Below the pieces are notes generated by a model. The model had not been told where the DNA came from and ran no database searches. It saw only the letters and a program-made list of their open reading frames with translations. From positions 1 to 64,000 of the forward strand of contig NW_013546993.1 in NCBI RefSeq assembly GCF_000711695.1: a stretch of DNA of 64,000 nt. The letters run 5' to 3'. Positions 1 to 11,805 of the stretch are shown piece after piece (position 1 is the first letter of the stretch; each line of letters starts with the position of its first letter). Position numbers and translations under genes: made by a program. Source of the DNA: Tilletiaria anomala UBC 951 (Eukaryota; Basidiomycota; Exobasidiomycetes; Georgefischeriales; Tilletiariaceae).

Positions 1-637
1 ACCGCCAGCGTCTCTCCCTCCTTTCTCCCCTGCCCTCACTGCTGCTGGACTATGGTATATGCACATGTATGCACCTTAGACTTGTATGAGTCTAGCCATT
101 ATCATATGGCTTCGTAGAGTGCCTCTGCGCCTCTGGCCATTGGTCTATTATCACTGCTGACGGTCGCAACACGTACAAGGACCGGGGCACCTGAAACGAT
201 TTGTTCTAGAATTGCAACTTGCCAGAGGATTACCAGCTATCTCTGTCTCGTCAGGACCAGTACTGGGCCAGTGGCGGCACATGCAAAGTTCCTGGACGGA
301 CAGCAGAACGCGAAAATGCCAGCATTTGTGCAAGCTCGCTCGGAAGTGTGAGACTGATCCTGAAATTCCATCAGTTTCGCCCCTGGTTCACCTGGAATTC
401 ACCCTCGCCGCTTTCAACCATTTTTGAGATCTCCAAAGGCGGAACTCGGAACAGGCTGTGGGAATCTTCGCGGCCAGCCAAAAAATTACGAGTGGCCATC
501 AGCAGTTCATGTGGATGAGTCGACCTGCAAGAGATGGAGGCCTTCATCGTCGCGATGCAACCGAGTCGCAATCTCACATTGCAGATGGTGCCGTGAGGGG
601 GAATGCAGCATTGATAGTGAGCAGCTCAAAGCGGAAA
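1..637. other. Left edge and YTM1 upstream region
   Basis: No gene is supported here. The stretch leads into YTM1 on the plus strand. An in-frame ATG lies at 458, 60 codons before the start I chose at 638. The intervening residues show no NLE-like pattern, so it is more likely 5' leader. Short overlapping frames on both strands lack recognisable domains. Confidence 0.5.
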
Positions 638-2589
638 ATGGCGGACACATCAGCACAAGATGCGAGGCTGTCTGGCCGAGGCGCCAGCACGACGAGCGGC
701 GATGTGTTCCGTAATGTTCCCATTGTCCTCAAGACCTCCATCCCCGGCGCTTCCATCCCCTTGACGCCGTACCTCGTCCCGACCTCGTGGCGCCGGACGC
801 ACCTGTCCACGCTCGTCAACCGCGTCTTGCGCACATCCACTCTCCTCCCGGGCCAGGAAGCCGAGTGGCAGGATGGTGCAACTGCAGTGCCATTTGACTT
901 TATCGTCGACGGGCAGCTCCTCCGCAATATCTCCCTCGGCGAATACCTCGAACGGAGCAGCAAGGATGCTGAAATCACCCTGGAGCTGGAGTACATCCGC
1001 AGCACCCTGCCGCCGCGCTTTGAGAACCAGATTCCCCAGGATGACTGGGTAGGCAGCGTCGATGCCAGCCGCTCTGGGTGCGTCGCACACGTTTGGCATC
1101 CAAGGGTGGGAGATGTGGGCTCCCAGCGCGATTCTGACGTACCTTGGCTTTCCTCCGCAGGCTCTTCCTCACATCCTCCTATGACGGCACTGTGCGCATC
1201 TTTTCGCACACTTCCACCTCCACGCCGCTCTACAGCTTGAAAGCGGCGCCGGCCGGCACGTCCAATCCCGCGCTCTCCTCAGCCGCGTGGCTGCCGCCCC
1301 CTGCTGTGGGCGCAGATGCGTCCTCCTTCGCCTCTCGCCTCGTCACAGCTGGCATGGACGGAATCGTGCGCTTGTTCGAGCTGCCTACTGAAGTGCTGCA
1401 GCTCCGCGATCCGACCGCTGGTGCTGGTGCAGCAAGCAGGAAAGCGCGCATGCTCTGGTCCGGCGCACTGCATGCGCCAGGGTCAACAGCATCATCCAGC
1501 TCGCTGAGCGGCGGCTTGGCCGTGCAGCCGCTGTCCTCAGTGACGGCTAGCGCCGATGGGCGATACATCCTCAGCGCCGGCTGGGACGGCTGCGTGGGTG
1601 TCTGGGATGTCGCGGCCGGGTTGAGCGCCAAGCCAGGCTCGGTCATGGACGTGGACGTAGACGAGTTCGACACGGAAGCGCAGCGCGCACCGGACGTAGA
1701 GCGCGAGGCGGACGAACACGACGACGAAGGAAACAGCGACGAGGACGACGCGACACGCCGCAAGCGCCGAAAAGCGATGAGCGGCAAGCGCACGCGCGCG
1801 CTGCACAGCGCAGCGATGGGCGGCTCGCATCGACCCGAGCTCATCTTGCGACACACGACGCCGCTACACGCCGCCGCCACTGCTACTGCTGCTGCTGGTG
1901 GCAGCAGCGCTCCTGCGCTCGTGCCCGGGTCCAGTGCAAAAGTCGCGAGGGCGATCTTCGACAGTAGTGCTGCCTCGTCTTCCTCTTCGGTAGGGTCTGG
2001 TGCCGCGTCGCGGAAGGTCTTCTCAGCAGGCTGGAACGGCAGCGTAAAGTACTGGGACATCGATGCCGGCGGCCTCCTGCTATCGACAAAGTCTTCGGAC
2101 AAGGTCATTATGGACGTTACGCAGCTGACGAGCGCCTCGGCTTCGTCGAGTGCCGGTCTGCTCGCGACGGCACACATAGACCGGTCAATCGGGCTGTGGG
2201 ACTTCCGCTCTTCCTCAACCGCAAGCAGCAGTATCGTCCTGCCGATCGCCAACGCCCACACTGGCCCTGTCAACGCCGTCGCGGCGCACCCTATCTCGGG
2301 GCACCTGCTTGCTAGCGCATCGCTCGACGGCAGTGTGAAAGGCTGGGACGTGCGCAGCAGCAAGCAACCGCTCTTCACCCTCACATCTCCCCCTCCGCCG
2401 CTGTCTGCATTGGGTGGAGCCAATGCGGCCAAGGCGATAAACGCGCCGACACGGTTGCTCTGCGTTGACTGGATGCAGGACGGCCAGGGCATCGTAGCGG
2501 GCGGTCAGGATTGCAGGATCAGCGTCTGGCGTGGACAAGGGATTGGCTCGCAGGAACTCAAACCCCTCACGGAGTATGACCGCCCCTGA
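638..2589 (+). CDS. YTM1: Ribosome biogenesis WD40 protein Ytm1 (WDR12)
   Basis: Two exons, 638..1077 and 1161..2589, with an 83-nt GTGCGT...CAG intron; the joined frame gives 622 aa. Residues about 27-120 form the NLE (ubiquitin-like) domain, with VPFDF near 84-88, EYL near 102-104 and the ending LEY...LPPRF. Exon 2 carries WD40 repeats with repeated GWDG/GSVK/WD patterns. A long acidic and basic insertion lies between repeats (roughly residues 315-380). In yeast, Ytm1 with Erb1 and Nop7 (PeBoW in animals) matures the pre-60S particle in the nucleolus, and its NLE domain is gripped by the Mdn1/Rea1 MIDAS domain. Glu112 aligns by eye with the yeast Glu (E80) that contacts the MIDAS. I chose the ATG at 638 because NLE similarity begins about 25 residues later. 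Confidence 0.93.
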
Positions 2590-3236
2590 GAGGCATGATT
2601 GTATGGAAGTACACACCCTGCGAACATTTCATGTCTCGTTGAGGCAGCGTGCAGCGGGCCCGGCAGACTATCAGCTTTCAGTGCCTATCATCTGATCAAG
2701 TGCATATGCTCATTTCCGATGCGCATTGCTCCCAGGCGTGCTCGAGTGCAAGATTGGCGATGACGGAGGGAAAGTACAATTGCTGAAAAAGGTCGATAGA
2801 AGGATGGCAGGCATATACGAAACTTCCCTGGCAGCTTTGGAGCGCCAGCGAATGGAGACGTCATCGGCTATAGGTGGTAGTGGTGGTACAGGTATCGAAC
2901 TAATGGTTGCGTGACTGTGTTGAAACAGTGGACGGGCCTGCTGTGCGGCTCGAAGATAGCGTAATGGTACAGATCCAGAAGTGGGGACGAACCGAGACTG
3001 CCTGCATTGCTGTTTTAGTGCTGATTTTGCGAAGGGAAAAATAATGGGACGCGGGTGTGGGAGCGAGTGCGTCAAGTGCGGGTGTCATGGGCGGGATGTA
3101 TGCCAAGTGTGGTGGTACAGGTTTGATGGGTTCGATTGTGGGCGATTTCCGTTGTTGTGCTGTCGTACGCGTCAGATGCCATGTGAAACCATGGCGGTGC
3201 GTGATAGCGACTGCTGGTAGTTACGGACGAGCCTAC
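2590..3236. other. Convergent intergenic region YTM1 / Yippee gene
   Basis: This is the 3' region of both converging genes. A 121-codon open frame on the minus strand (2710-3075) and shorter ones on plus have no recognisable domain and are probably chance. I see no RNA gene or repeat. Confidence 0.4.
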
Positions 3237-5141
3237 CTACAGCCAGCCATTGTTCTTGTGCAACGAGCACTTCTCCAGTATGAATTTGTTCTCCTTGTAC
3301 TTCTGCGCCGGCTCATACGCGCGCACGTACGTCCAGCCGACTCCGTGCGCGCATCCCTTGCACTTGAGGTCGGCGACGACATGGAGGCCCGTCAACAGCT
3401 GCCTCTCCTCATTCTTGCCCTGCTGGCAATTAAGTACAGAGTGGAAGAGGTAGGCCTTGCCTTCGCGCCCGGAGAAGGACTTGGAGATCAGCTCGTCGGC
3501 CAAGGCGAGGTAGGTTCCGCAGGACGAGCAGCTGTACGATGCTTCCGAGCGTGGGAGCGTGTCAAACAGGGAGACGCGCTGGGACAGGACCATGTCGCTG
3601 CTACGGCGACCACTGTCGCCCTCACTGCTGCTGCTGCTGCTGCTTGAGACGACACCGACCCCCGGTAAACCGAGGGCAGCTACCAGGGTGTTACGCGCGT
3701 CGCAAACCACCTTCGGCGAGGCACATGCACTGCTCTCGTTGCTGGCGCTGCTGCTCTCATTACTGCTGCTGGAAGAGATGACAAAGGGTGAGATGCTGGC
3801 AGAGCTGGTGCCACTCGTTCTCATGCTCGCGCCACCATCCGAGATGCCGGCGCCAGCTGCGTTCCGAGCACGGGTATTTACCGATGAAGACGGTCCTCGG
3901 CTCATCCTCGCGATCGCCATCCTGCTGGCTGTGAGCTTACTGCCGCCGACGCCACCTCCAATACCTCCGGCGCCGCTGACGCCACCACTAGGGCTACCAT
4001 GCTTTTCGCACCACAGTCTTTCGTCGGCTAGCTTGGCGATCTCGATGCCATGCAGCAGATCGTCGTACACCTGGCGCGGAAGACGAGTAGACGTATTGGC
4101 AGGGGCGCTCGTTGGTGGAAGCGCGCCGTCATATGCGACATCATCATCAAGGTAGAGGTGGGCTGTTTGTGGGGGCGGACAATCGAGAAGCGGTTTTGCT
4201 GCCGGCACGGAGACGGGGCGGGGGGCTACGACGGGGAAGCGAGGGCGATGGTCGTGCTGTTCGCTCTTCTGGCAATTGTCCATGTCGACGTGGTCTTCCG
4301 AACATGCCAAGGAGCCGAGCGGCAATCCCGACGAAGACGGTGGCATCAACGATGCGGGAGCATCGCCAGATGCAGTCGATGACGGTTGCAAGCGCGTAAA
4401 CGTCGTTTCAGGCGAGAATGCGATGGGGAAATGCGACATCGCGTCTACGTTTGCGTCCGCAAGCACGTCGTTTCCATCGTCCTTCATTTTTTCCTCTTGC
4501 TCGCCCACATCTCTGAGTAGAAAGTCCGGCCTGTCAGCCTTTCTCTCAGAATTGGCCTGAGCTTGAGCCTGATCCCTTGCTTTGCCCTTCGACACCGAGT
4601 TCGATGTGGGGAGATGCTCGACCGCTTCTCGCGCCTTCCCCTTTCCCTTTACCTTCCCTCCGTTAACGCTAGCAGGTTGATCTTCCTGCCACTGCCAGCT
4701 CGGAAGCACATGGTGATATTGCTGGTCGCGGGCTTGTTGCTGGCTGACGGAAGCTAATGATGAATGCCGCGCATAAGTCGGCGGCGTCAAAGGCCCCATC
4801 GATACGTGAGAACGAGACGAGAAGTCGCCATCGGACAGCGACGAAGGGGAGAAGGACAGCTCGGGCGTCGAGGGACGATGGCCGCTATCACTGCTCAAGT
4901 CCTGCCGCACTTCCATTGCGTCCGAGCCTTCTGTGAGCATTACCGTCGTAGGCTGTTGCATGTTGGGTGCATCAAGAGAGGGATCGATCTGCAAGGGTGA
5001 CGACGAGCGCAGGGCCGCAGACTGTGCTTTGCCTGCGCAGAGCTCGCCTACAACGCCCTTGGTCGGAGGCATGCCGTGAAAACTTAAGGCTGCAGATTCG
5101 TGCATGGTGCCGTCATTCATCACGCGCATGTCCAGACCCAT
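3237..5141 (-). CDS. Yippee-domain protein with long low-complexity N-terminus
   Basis: A single open frame of 634 aa. The last ~105 residues are a Yippee/Mis18-type zinc-binding domain. It has CSSC near its start, then the family blocks GKAYLFHSVLN and TGLHVVADL, the second cysteine pair CKGC, GWTYV, and QKYKENKFILE near the C-terminus. Yippee proteins are usually about 100-140 aa (Moh1 in yeast), so about 525 N-terminal residues are extra. These are rich in Ser, Gly, Pro and Asp/Glu, with serine homopolymers and a Gly-rich stretch near residue 380. No other domain is visible in the extension. The function of fungal Yippee proteins is poorly known, although human YPEL5 is a partner of the CTLH/GID ubiquitin ligase. 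No introns are needed. Confidence 0.85.
   Translation of the reverse strand: MGLDMRVMNDGTMHESAALSFHGMPPTKGVVGELCAGKAQSAALRSSSPLQIDPSLDAPNMQQPTTVMLTEGSDAMEVRQDLSSDSGHRPSTPELSFSPSSLSDGDFSSRSHVSMGPLTPPTYARHSSLASVSQQQARDQQYHHVLPSWQWQEDQPASVNGGKVKGKGKAREAVEHLPTSNSVSKGKARDQAQAQANSERKADRPDFLLRDVGEQEEKMKDDGNDVLADANVDAMSHFPIAFSPETTFTRLQPSSTASGDAPASLMPPSSSGLPLGSLACSEDHVDMDNCQKSEQHDHRPRFPVVAPRPVSVPAAKPLLDCPPPQTAHLYLDDDVAYDGALPPTSAPANTSTRLPRQVYDDLLHGIEIAKLADERLWCEKHGSPSGGVSGAGGIGGGVGGSKLTASRMAIARMSRGPSSSVNTRARNAAGAGISDGGASMRTSGTSSASISPFVISSSSSNESSSASNESSACASPKVVCDARNTLVAALGLPGVGVVSSSSSSSSEGDSGRRSSDMVLSQRVSLFDTLPRSEASYSCSSCGTYLALADELISKSFSGREGKAYLFHSVLNCQQGKNEERQLLTGLHVVADLKCKGCAHGVGWTYVRAYEPAQKYKENKFILEKCSLHKNNGWL
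3625..3643. repeat. CTG/CAG trinucleotide run (6 units)
   Basis: Six CTG units on the plus strand. On the minus strand they read AGC codons in the Yippee gene and encode part of a serine run before the domain. Further imperfect CTG/CTC runs continue to about 3775. Such runs commonly vary in length between strains. Confidence 0.8.
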
Positions 5142-6228
5142 GATCTCTCGAACGGCCGTATATGATTATCGCCTTGCGTAGGCGATAGGGACCCCTCAGT
5201 TTACCATCCATGCATCGATGGACGCTTGTTGGTTCCTTACCCTTTCCTGCCTGCTCAGGCCTGCGATCACAGTCGATTCAAGTCAAGGCCAAGAAGGGCG
5301 GCACGGACCACATGTATGCACTCTTGCTGTTGCGTTCTGACCTGCAGGCGGCGCGGCGAGCTGACAAAGAGCCTGTGAGAGAGGCAATGAGCAAGGAAAG
5401 TCGAGACCGTCAGCCTTGATGCCCTGGGGAGAAAAGGAGTGACCAAGCGAGTGAAAGGTGCTTGGTAAGACGGATGCGAGCCAGCCCGCGGCAGACAGAC
5501 CTCTAAGGGAGACCAAAAAGCTCGGCGCGGTGCGGTAAGCACCCTCTTCACATCGGTCAGCGCTACGCCGTTTTCTCGGTCGTCCTCCTTCAGCTCCTCA
5601 TCTTACGTTGCAGCATGGCAAAGCCGGCCGCCGACGTGTATGATCTGCATGCGAGTATGTTGCACACGCAGGCCCAGACAGACCCAAGCGTGTATACAAT
5701 CCAATCCATCGAGCAGCAGCCGTATTGAGTGGCACGCCTAAGGCACAGCGACGTATCAAAAAGTGAAACCCCCCAGGCTGCTGTTTTTGGAACCACGGGC
5801 GATAAATAAAGTCGTCGTATTGTATGAGATACTATCTGGCACTCGGGAAGTGGCGCTTTGTCTCAAGCATTTCAGTCAAGCCAATGGACTCGTCGGTCCG
5901 ATAAGTGGAAACAAGTGCATAGAGAGCGCTGCCGATCGAGAGAGGCGGAACGCTGCAAAACGCGCGTGTCGCGGGAATGGTCAACGCAAGCAACACCATC
6001 CCGAGAAGCCAAGGGGCATAGGGGGTCGGTCTGTGCTATTGGGCGGCTCCACTCTCGATAGCTGGTCTGCGTCGTTGCAATCCGATATCTGCTCTGGGCT
6101 CAACGTCTAGTGGTTGCTGCTCGAAGAAAGGGCATCGTGCACAAATAAACCCGCGCACAGCGTCTGTCGCTTTGCGTCGCCGTCATCTTGCCTGCGCGGA
6201 GGGAGTGAGCCCGGGAGGGGAGAGAACA
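5142..6228. promoter_or_regulatory. Divergent intergenic region
   Basis: About 1.1 kb separates two divergently transcribed genes, the Yippee gene (-) and the polytopic membrane protein (+), so it should hold both promoters. I found no specific operator or TATA element that I can defend. Open frames inside (for example 5763-6110 on plus) have no domain signature. Confidence 0.45.
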
Positions 6229-9200
6229 ATGGTGACTAGCGGCAGCAAAATGGAGCAAGGCTCATCACCGGACGAAGGCGTGGACGTTCACAACATCGCG
6301 TCCGTGTCTGCTGCCACTCTGAGTGCGACTGTGGCCTCTGTCTCTTTACATGCTGCACCGGCACTCCTCGTCGAGGGCATGTTCCTTTCTCGCCTGCACG
6401 CAGACGGAAAGACAGGAGGAGTAGACGCCGACCTGGATGCAGATGCGGCTCAGCTGCAAGTGCGGCTGCTCACCCCCTTCTTGCCGCCGGAAAAGCTCGA
6501 CTTGATGGACGACTTTTCCATCTCGAGCGCCGCGCCTGGATCGCTCATTGCCAGCAGAGGCCTCGATGCCGATCTCTATGTCCCACCTGTAGGCCTGCCG
6601 TCCGCTCGCCCCCCGGTTGGTGCTGACGATACTGCCGGCACCAGCGCTAGCGGCAACGGAGGTGTCATCGGCTTGAAAGGAAATCTTGGCAAGAAGAACA
6701 AAGGAAAGGGCAAAGCGATAGATCAGGAAGTTGGGTTTGCGCAAGACCTCATGCAAGGCATGCCTCGGGTAGAGATCCGCACAGGGAAAGTGGCAGATTC
6801 TCCAGCGGACGCTGCAACGCCGTTTCGCAGCGCTAAGGGCAAACGGGGAAAAGCCGCAGTGGACAAGGCCATCGGTGCGGCAGCGGGGCGGGGAGTGGCG
6901 GGAGCAGGAGTGGGACTGAAGAAGCGCGCAGCGCCGCGCGAGGTTGGACTTGGCGCCGCTGGGATCGGCGGCAACATCCACATCCAAGGTCTGCCGGAGA
7001 GCAGCTACCTGCATCACTCTTCGTCTGATACCTTTGCGCAACTTCTGCGCAGCCCAGGTGGCGATGGGAGAGGGCAAACATCAGCCGCCGTAGCGAGGCG
7101 GCCACGTCGGTCGCGCCCGCAAGCGACGTCCTCCGGCAAGATGGCCGCGATCGGCGCAGGCGGGCGTGGAAGGTACCGCAGTATCGGCGGAAATGGAGGC
7201 GGAGGTGGCGATTATGGAGCGGGCATCAGAGATTTGTCCGCAGGCTCGCTGGGCACATTCTCGCCCGACTCCCCGCGCCTTGCGTTTACCCGTGGCAGAG
7301 GGGGAGGGCCGGATGAAGACGTGTATGGAGATGATGCAAGCGGGAGACCCCGGAAGCGCAAGCACTGGGTGCACAACCTGTTCCGACCAAGTCATGGGAC
7401 GGTCGAGGTATGGCTCAATAGCTGGTGGAAGCGATGGGGAATCCTGGCCGTTGCGCCCAGCTGTATCGTGAGTGCCGATCGGTCACTTCAATGAGGGGCC
7501 TTCGTTTCGTTTTTCTTCTTGCTGATGCGCCATGCACCACTCGATGGATCGACAACCGAAGGTCTGGTTTTGGTGCGCTTTCCCATTCCCCAAATCGGAT
7601 CCGTACGATCCCAACGGACCATGGTGCTCAGTGCCGAACCCACCACCATGGTGCTCAGTCGATAGAAACCCGTCTCATGGCACCTACGACATGAGCCCCT
7701 CCTCATTATCCACCTCCCGCAATTCAACACCCGCAGCGTACTTCGCCTTATCAGCCTCGTCATCTCATCGGATAGGATCCATTGCCAGGAATATACCCTC
7801 GCTCTCGTATACCCTGTACACCTGGTTTGTCGAACCTACCAAGGCTGGCATGGATCCCACCGGCACGAATCCTGCCCCGCCGCCGACCAGCCAAGTCGAC
7901 GCAAACTTTTGGTTTTTCTTGATTTTTTATTATGGCGTGAGTGGGACGACATTTGTAAAAGACACCAGCGCATTTTATCGGATACTGACACTTGATATTT
8001 GCTCGCTGTACAGATGTATTGTGCAGTCGGTACGTTTGAAGACTTGAAACCTAGCCCATCTCGTCGCTCTCACACGCCCATGCTTAATGCTCCTCACAGG
8101 ACTCATCTATGTCACGCAACTCTTCTCGCTCTACCGCCTCAACTGGTGGCCAGCCGCGTTGGGCGCGCGGACGTCCTACACGTTCTTCTGGCTTGCTTCC
8201 CTGCTCCTTGGGTGGGCATTGCATGAATTTGACCCGCTCGGCAGCGAGCAACGACGACACGACCGTGTCGGTGGAAGCGGTCGCAATGGCGATTCGCCTT
8301 CGCCTCTACCATCGCCCACACCAGTGCCAGGGCCCGGCCACGGTGGGCCGTGGTGGGACGGCGACTTGGCGGACGAAGTGCAATGGCAGCGCAAGACCAT
8401 GTGGGTCGCACTGGCTTTTGCGACGATGGCTATGCCTGCACTCGTATGCTTTGCGGGGATCAGGCGCAGCGGAAGGCAGACGTACAGGCATAGCTTGACG
8501 GATTTGCAGAAAAGTGAGTCTGCCTCGCGAAGCGCTGTGCTTTTGGACCGAGCTCTTACTCCCCGCATCCCGCGCCGAAATGGTCAGCCTTCCTCGAACG
8601 CCAGCTCGTGCGTCGCATTCCATCTTCGTACATTCGTTTTCTATGGTTCATGCTTGTCATCGGCTTTGCGCTCTTTGGGCTCGTGGCCGGCCAAGGGTAC
8701 GCCAGTGTCTACCTCAGCACCTTGCCTCATACCAGCATCGAAGGCACAGCGTACGTCACCTTCTGGGCCCTCACCGTCAATGTGCTCGCCATCGCTAGTC
8801 ATTGGATGCTGGAAGAGAAGATTAGGAGCAGAGCACTTGTCTTTGTCTTCAAGGTCCGTTTTCCTCTCAAGGCGGTTGAGGCTGATTGCGACCTTACTGA
8901 CGATACTCGCTCGATTCTCCTATTGCAGTATTACTACTTTTTGGTCTATTTCATCTGTGAGCGAACAAGACTCTCTTTGACGTGCAGTAAGCCTTCAAGA
9001 AGCTAAGCTCTTCCCGGTGCCCGTGGTGTAGTCTACCGAAACCTATTCGCGCGTCTGCGCAGCTTTGACCAGTTCGCGCTCATCCAGCTGCTGAGCTCTT
9101 TCTGGGTGTGCATCTGGTATCCATTCAGGTAAGCTTCCTTCCGCGATCCGCATTGCATGTTGTGGCTGATCGAGACTTTATGCTCAACGCGGATTTCTGC

Positions 9201-10035
9201 CTCCGCATTTTCGAAACTCAACAGTATGTCAAGTTTCGCGTACCGTACCGTGGAGTTTTTCAACCCGCACCCCAAGTCGTGGGAGGAGTACGTCGAGGGC
9301 GTCGGACTTGGTAAAGCACATTCTCGTCATATGAGACCCAGAACCTTGAGGGCGTCCCAGGCTTACCCACCATCATTTTCTTTCATTTATCTATATCAGC
9401 GTTCTACCTGCGCAACTTGGCACAGAATGCAACGATGCTTGCGTTCCTCGGCTGGGTGTCCATCCTGCACTTTGGCCCGAACCAGCGTGAGTTATAGCCC
9501 AGCACGCAGACACAAGGGAAAGTGGCGTGAATGTGCCACGGACTGGCTTTCCTCATTATCGCCTCTGTTTACCTTGCATTCCAGAGCTGTATCCTTTCTT
9601 CGCGTTCGACGACAAGCGTGATCCATACAACTACCAGCTGACGATGCTGGGCGCCTCGGCCATCTGGGGATCAGAGCTGCTTTCGTCCTATGTTGCTAGA
9701 GAGGTGCGTGAGATGATGCTCGTCAAGGACTTTGCGCTCGTGCGCGCCCAAGCTTTTCTTTCGGTAGAGGCCATCACGCTGACTCGGCTCCTCGCGCACG
9801 CCGATGTAGATCTGCAAGTACACTTTTGGCGTTGACGTGACCAATCTGGGCCTCGACGAGATGCGGCAGTACCCAGAGATTGTGCCAACATGCCTTTGGA
9901 CAAGCGTGCACGTCCTGATGGACATGCTTCTCTTCCTCATCGTGCGTACCATCTTCCCGATGCGTGTTTCGAGCCGCGAGTCCCGGTGTGACTGACGTCA
10001 CTTCCGCGCTTCCACAGAAGCTCAACTTCAAATGA
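6229..10035 (+). CDS. Uncharacterised polytopic membrane protein, 12 exons
   Basis: I propose exons 6229..7467, 7562..7936, 8014..8029, 8100..8513, 8588..8853, 8929..8956, 9032..9128, 9225..9310, 9400..9486, 9585..9703, 9819..9941 and 10018..10035. They sum to 2868 nt, a clean 955-aa frame. Residues 1-413 (exon 1) are low complexity, rich in Gly, Ala and Arg, with no hydrophobic span. The rest has about nine or ten hydrophobic segments, several with Trp/Phe/Tyr pairs (NFWFFL, LYRLNWW, FYLRNLAQN), and a long extracytoplasmic or lumenal Pro/Ser loop after the first. Exon 3 is only 16 nt and exon 12 only 18 nt; the protein ends KLNFK. I do not recognise the family. It looks like a conserved fungal transmembrane protein, but neither transport nor enzymatic motifs were found. 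The first ATG that fits is 6229. Confidence 0.78.
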
Positions 10036-10394
10036 GGCGCCTTCCAATTCATTTTGTCCTAGCAATCGGCTATTGTAAAATTCTACTGTTTACCTGCCAT
10101 GCATGATGATACCTTCGTCCTCGTTCCCACCCTTGTTCGCGTCCTGCGTCGCATCCATCATGCTGGGCGGAGGCTTACTTGCGTATTGCGATAGCTATTG
10201 TACAAACGCTGTCGTCGCTCCGTTCGTCCGTGCACCCGTCTACTCGGCCGGGCAATGAATCGAAGCGCCATGGCCGTGCCCATGGCCTTTTCAGTGATGC
10301 GTCGGACCAAGAAAGGAACAACGGCAAACAAACAAGGTCGAGAAAAAAGGTATCCAGGGGTCGACATCGGGAAAAAGGAAAAGCATGCGGTTGA
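10036..10394. other. Convergent intergenic region
   Basis: About 360 nt lie between the 3' ends of the membrane-protein gene and the RCR-like gene. Nothing recognisable is present. Confidence 0.5.
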
Positions 10395-11050
10395 TCACGC
10401 CTTGGTCGCTTCGGCCGGACCTGGGTACGCAGGTGGCGGCGGGTTGGGTGGTGGGGCATAAATTGCTGGGTCTTGCATGCCGGGTGGCGCTCCGCTCGGT
10501 GGCGGGTAGGTGGTGGCATTGGGGCCATTGGTGTTGTTGTAATTCTCGTCGGCAGCGAATGTCGATCCCGCTCCCCTCAGATTGCCTGCCGCGTACGGGT
10601 TGCCGCTATAGCCTTGGCCACTGTAGCCTTGCTGGTACGACTGCTGCGGGTGGCACCCGCCGGTTGGCTGCTGCTGCTGGTACTGTGGTAGTGCTGTCTG
10701 GAACATGGGCTGCGCCGACGCATTGCCGCTTTGGCGCCGCGAGCGCATCTTGCGGAAAATGGTGACGAACAACAAGAAGATGATGAAGATGACTCCGAGG
10801 ACTGTGCGTATACGGAGGGGTTGCGAATGTCAGAATTGCATGGCGTGGCATCGCAAGGCGTGCTCTGGCAGACGCCACCGGACGTCGGTAGGGTCTTCTT
10901 TGGTATCAGGGCTCAGCCCGGACCGTGGCGTTGCGAATCGCACTCACTGATTCCGATTGTTGCAGTGGTGGTCATGGGGCAGTAGATGCTGTTGTTGTTC
11001 CCATACCCATCGTAGCAGTTCCGCTTGGCGAGGTGCTGTAGCTGAGGCAT
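10395..11050 (-). CDS. RCR-like single-pass membrane protein with PY motif
   Basis: Two exons on the minus strand, 11050..10948 and 10801..10395, with a 146-nt intron (donor GTGAGT); the spliced frame gives 169 aa. A short N-terminal part contains two cysteines (NCYDGYG...YCPM). One strongly hydrophobic helix follows (about residues 33-52, GIILGVIFIIFLLFV), then a basic stop-transfer run (RKMRSRR) and a Gln/Pro/Tyr/Gly-rich tail. The tail has a PPAY motif near the C-terminus, which fits binding of WW domains of a Nedd4/Rsp5-type ligase. This order resembles yeast Rcr1/Rcr2, which control plasma-membrane and endosomal traffic and Congo-red resistance. The similarity is one of architecture plus a few positions, so the family call is tentative. 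The start is the first ATG before the Cys-rich segment. Confidence 0.65.
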
Positions 11051-11805
11051 GTTAGACGATGTTGCCTTGTCTGGCCGGCGGGGAGATTCGAAGCAGAGAT
11101 GCGTGCGGGGTCGCAGGGAGGATCCTCCTCTCTTGGATGGCCGCACACCGGGAGACAGAGTGCTGCCACAAATCCCTAGTTGGGGGACCTTGTATTTGAG
11201 CAATGGGGGTACGAACAAACACCTTGACAGTGGTGGAGGTGTTCGATAAGGATGTGCTGGAATTGGATGCTTGATCAAAAGATTAGTATGCTTGGGTGGC
11301 ATGCAAGTATTACAGACGGCGCAGTTGACAAAATGTGCCTAGTTGCAACCCGCATCTTTATTCTTTCATCTGTGGAAGGGCGTGGGGTGACAATGGAATC
11401 GGCACTGCAACTGTCTGCGGAACGCCAGGATCATTTTTTTGTTACGCACAGGTGGAAGTGGGCATGGGGCATTGCAGCAGTGAGCCTAATCGCCGCTAAC
11501 GTCATTGCACAGCAATTGCAACTGCCTGCGCGCAGACCCACTCCACAGCGCAGTGGGACAGTGCAGGCTGGCGACGTCCAAGCAAGCGGGAAGCTACAGG
11601 AGCAAGGGAAAAGAAAGAAAAGAAATGGCGGAGAGTGGCGGCTGGTCACAGGTTCTCGGTCCCTTGTGGACAGGTGCTGTAGAAGTTGCATGGGCGTTGC
11701 GTCAAGCCAAGCACCATTCGTGCCATTCTACTTTGCCAAGAAACTGGGCGAAAGAATCCAACAAGTGCGATGAACCTTGTACTCTGTCCTGTCAATATGC
11801 ACGAG

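Noticed and set aside
1230-2492. 420-codon minus-strand frame opposite YTM1 exon 2
   Set aside because: It is a shadow of GC-rich, Ser/Ala-rich coding sequence on the plus strand, where WD40 repeats are clear.
2710-3075. 121-codon minus-strand frame between YTM1 and the Yippee gene
   Set aside because: It has a Pro/Ser/His-rich chance-like composition and no domain, and it lies in the shared 3' flank of two genes.
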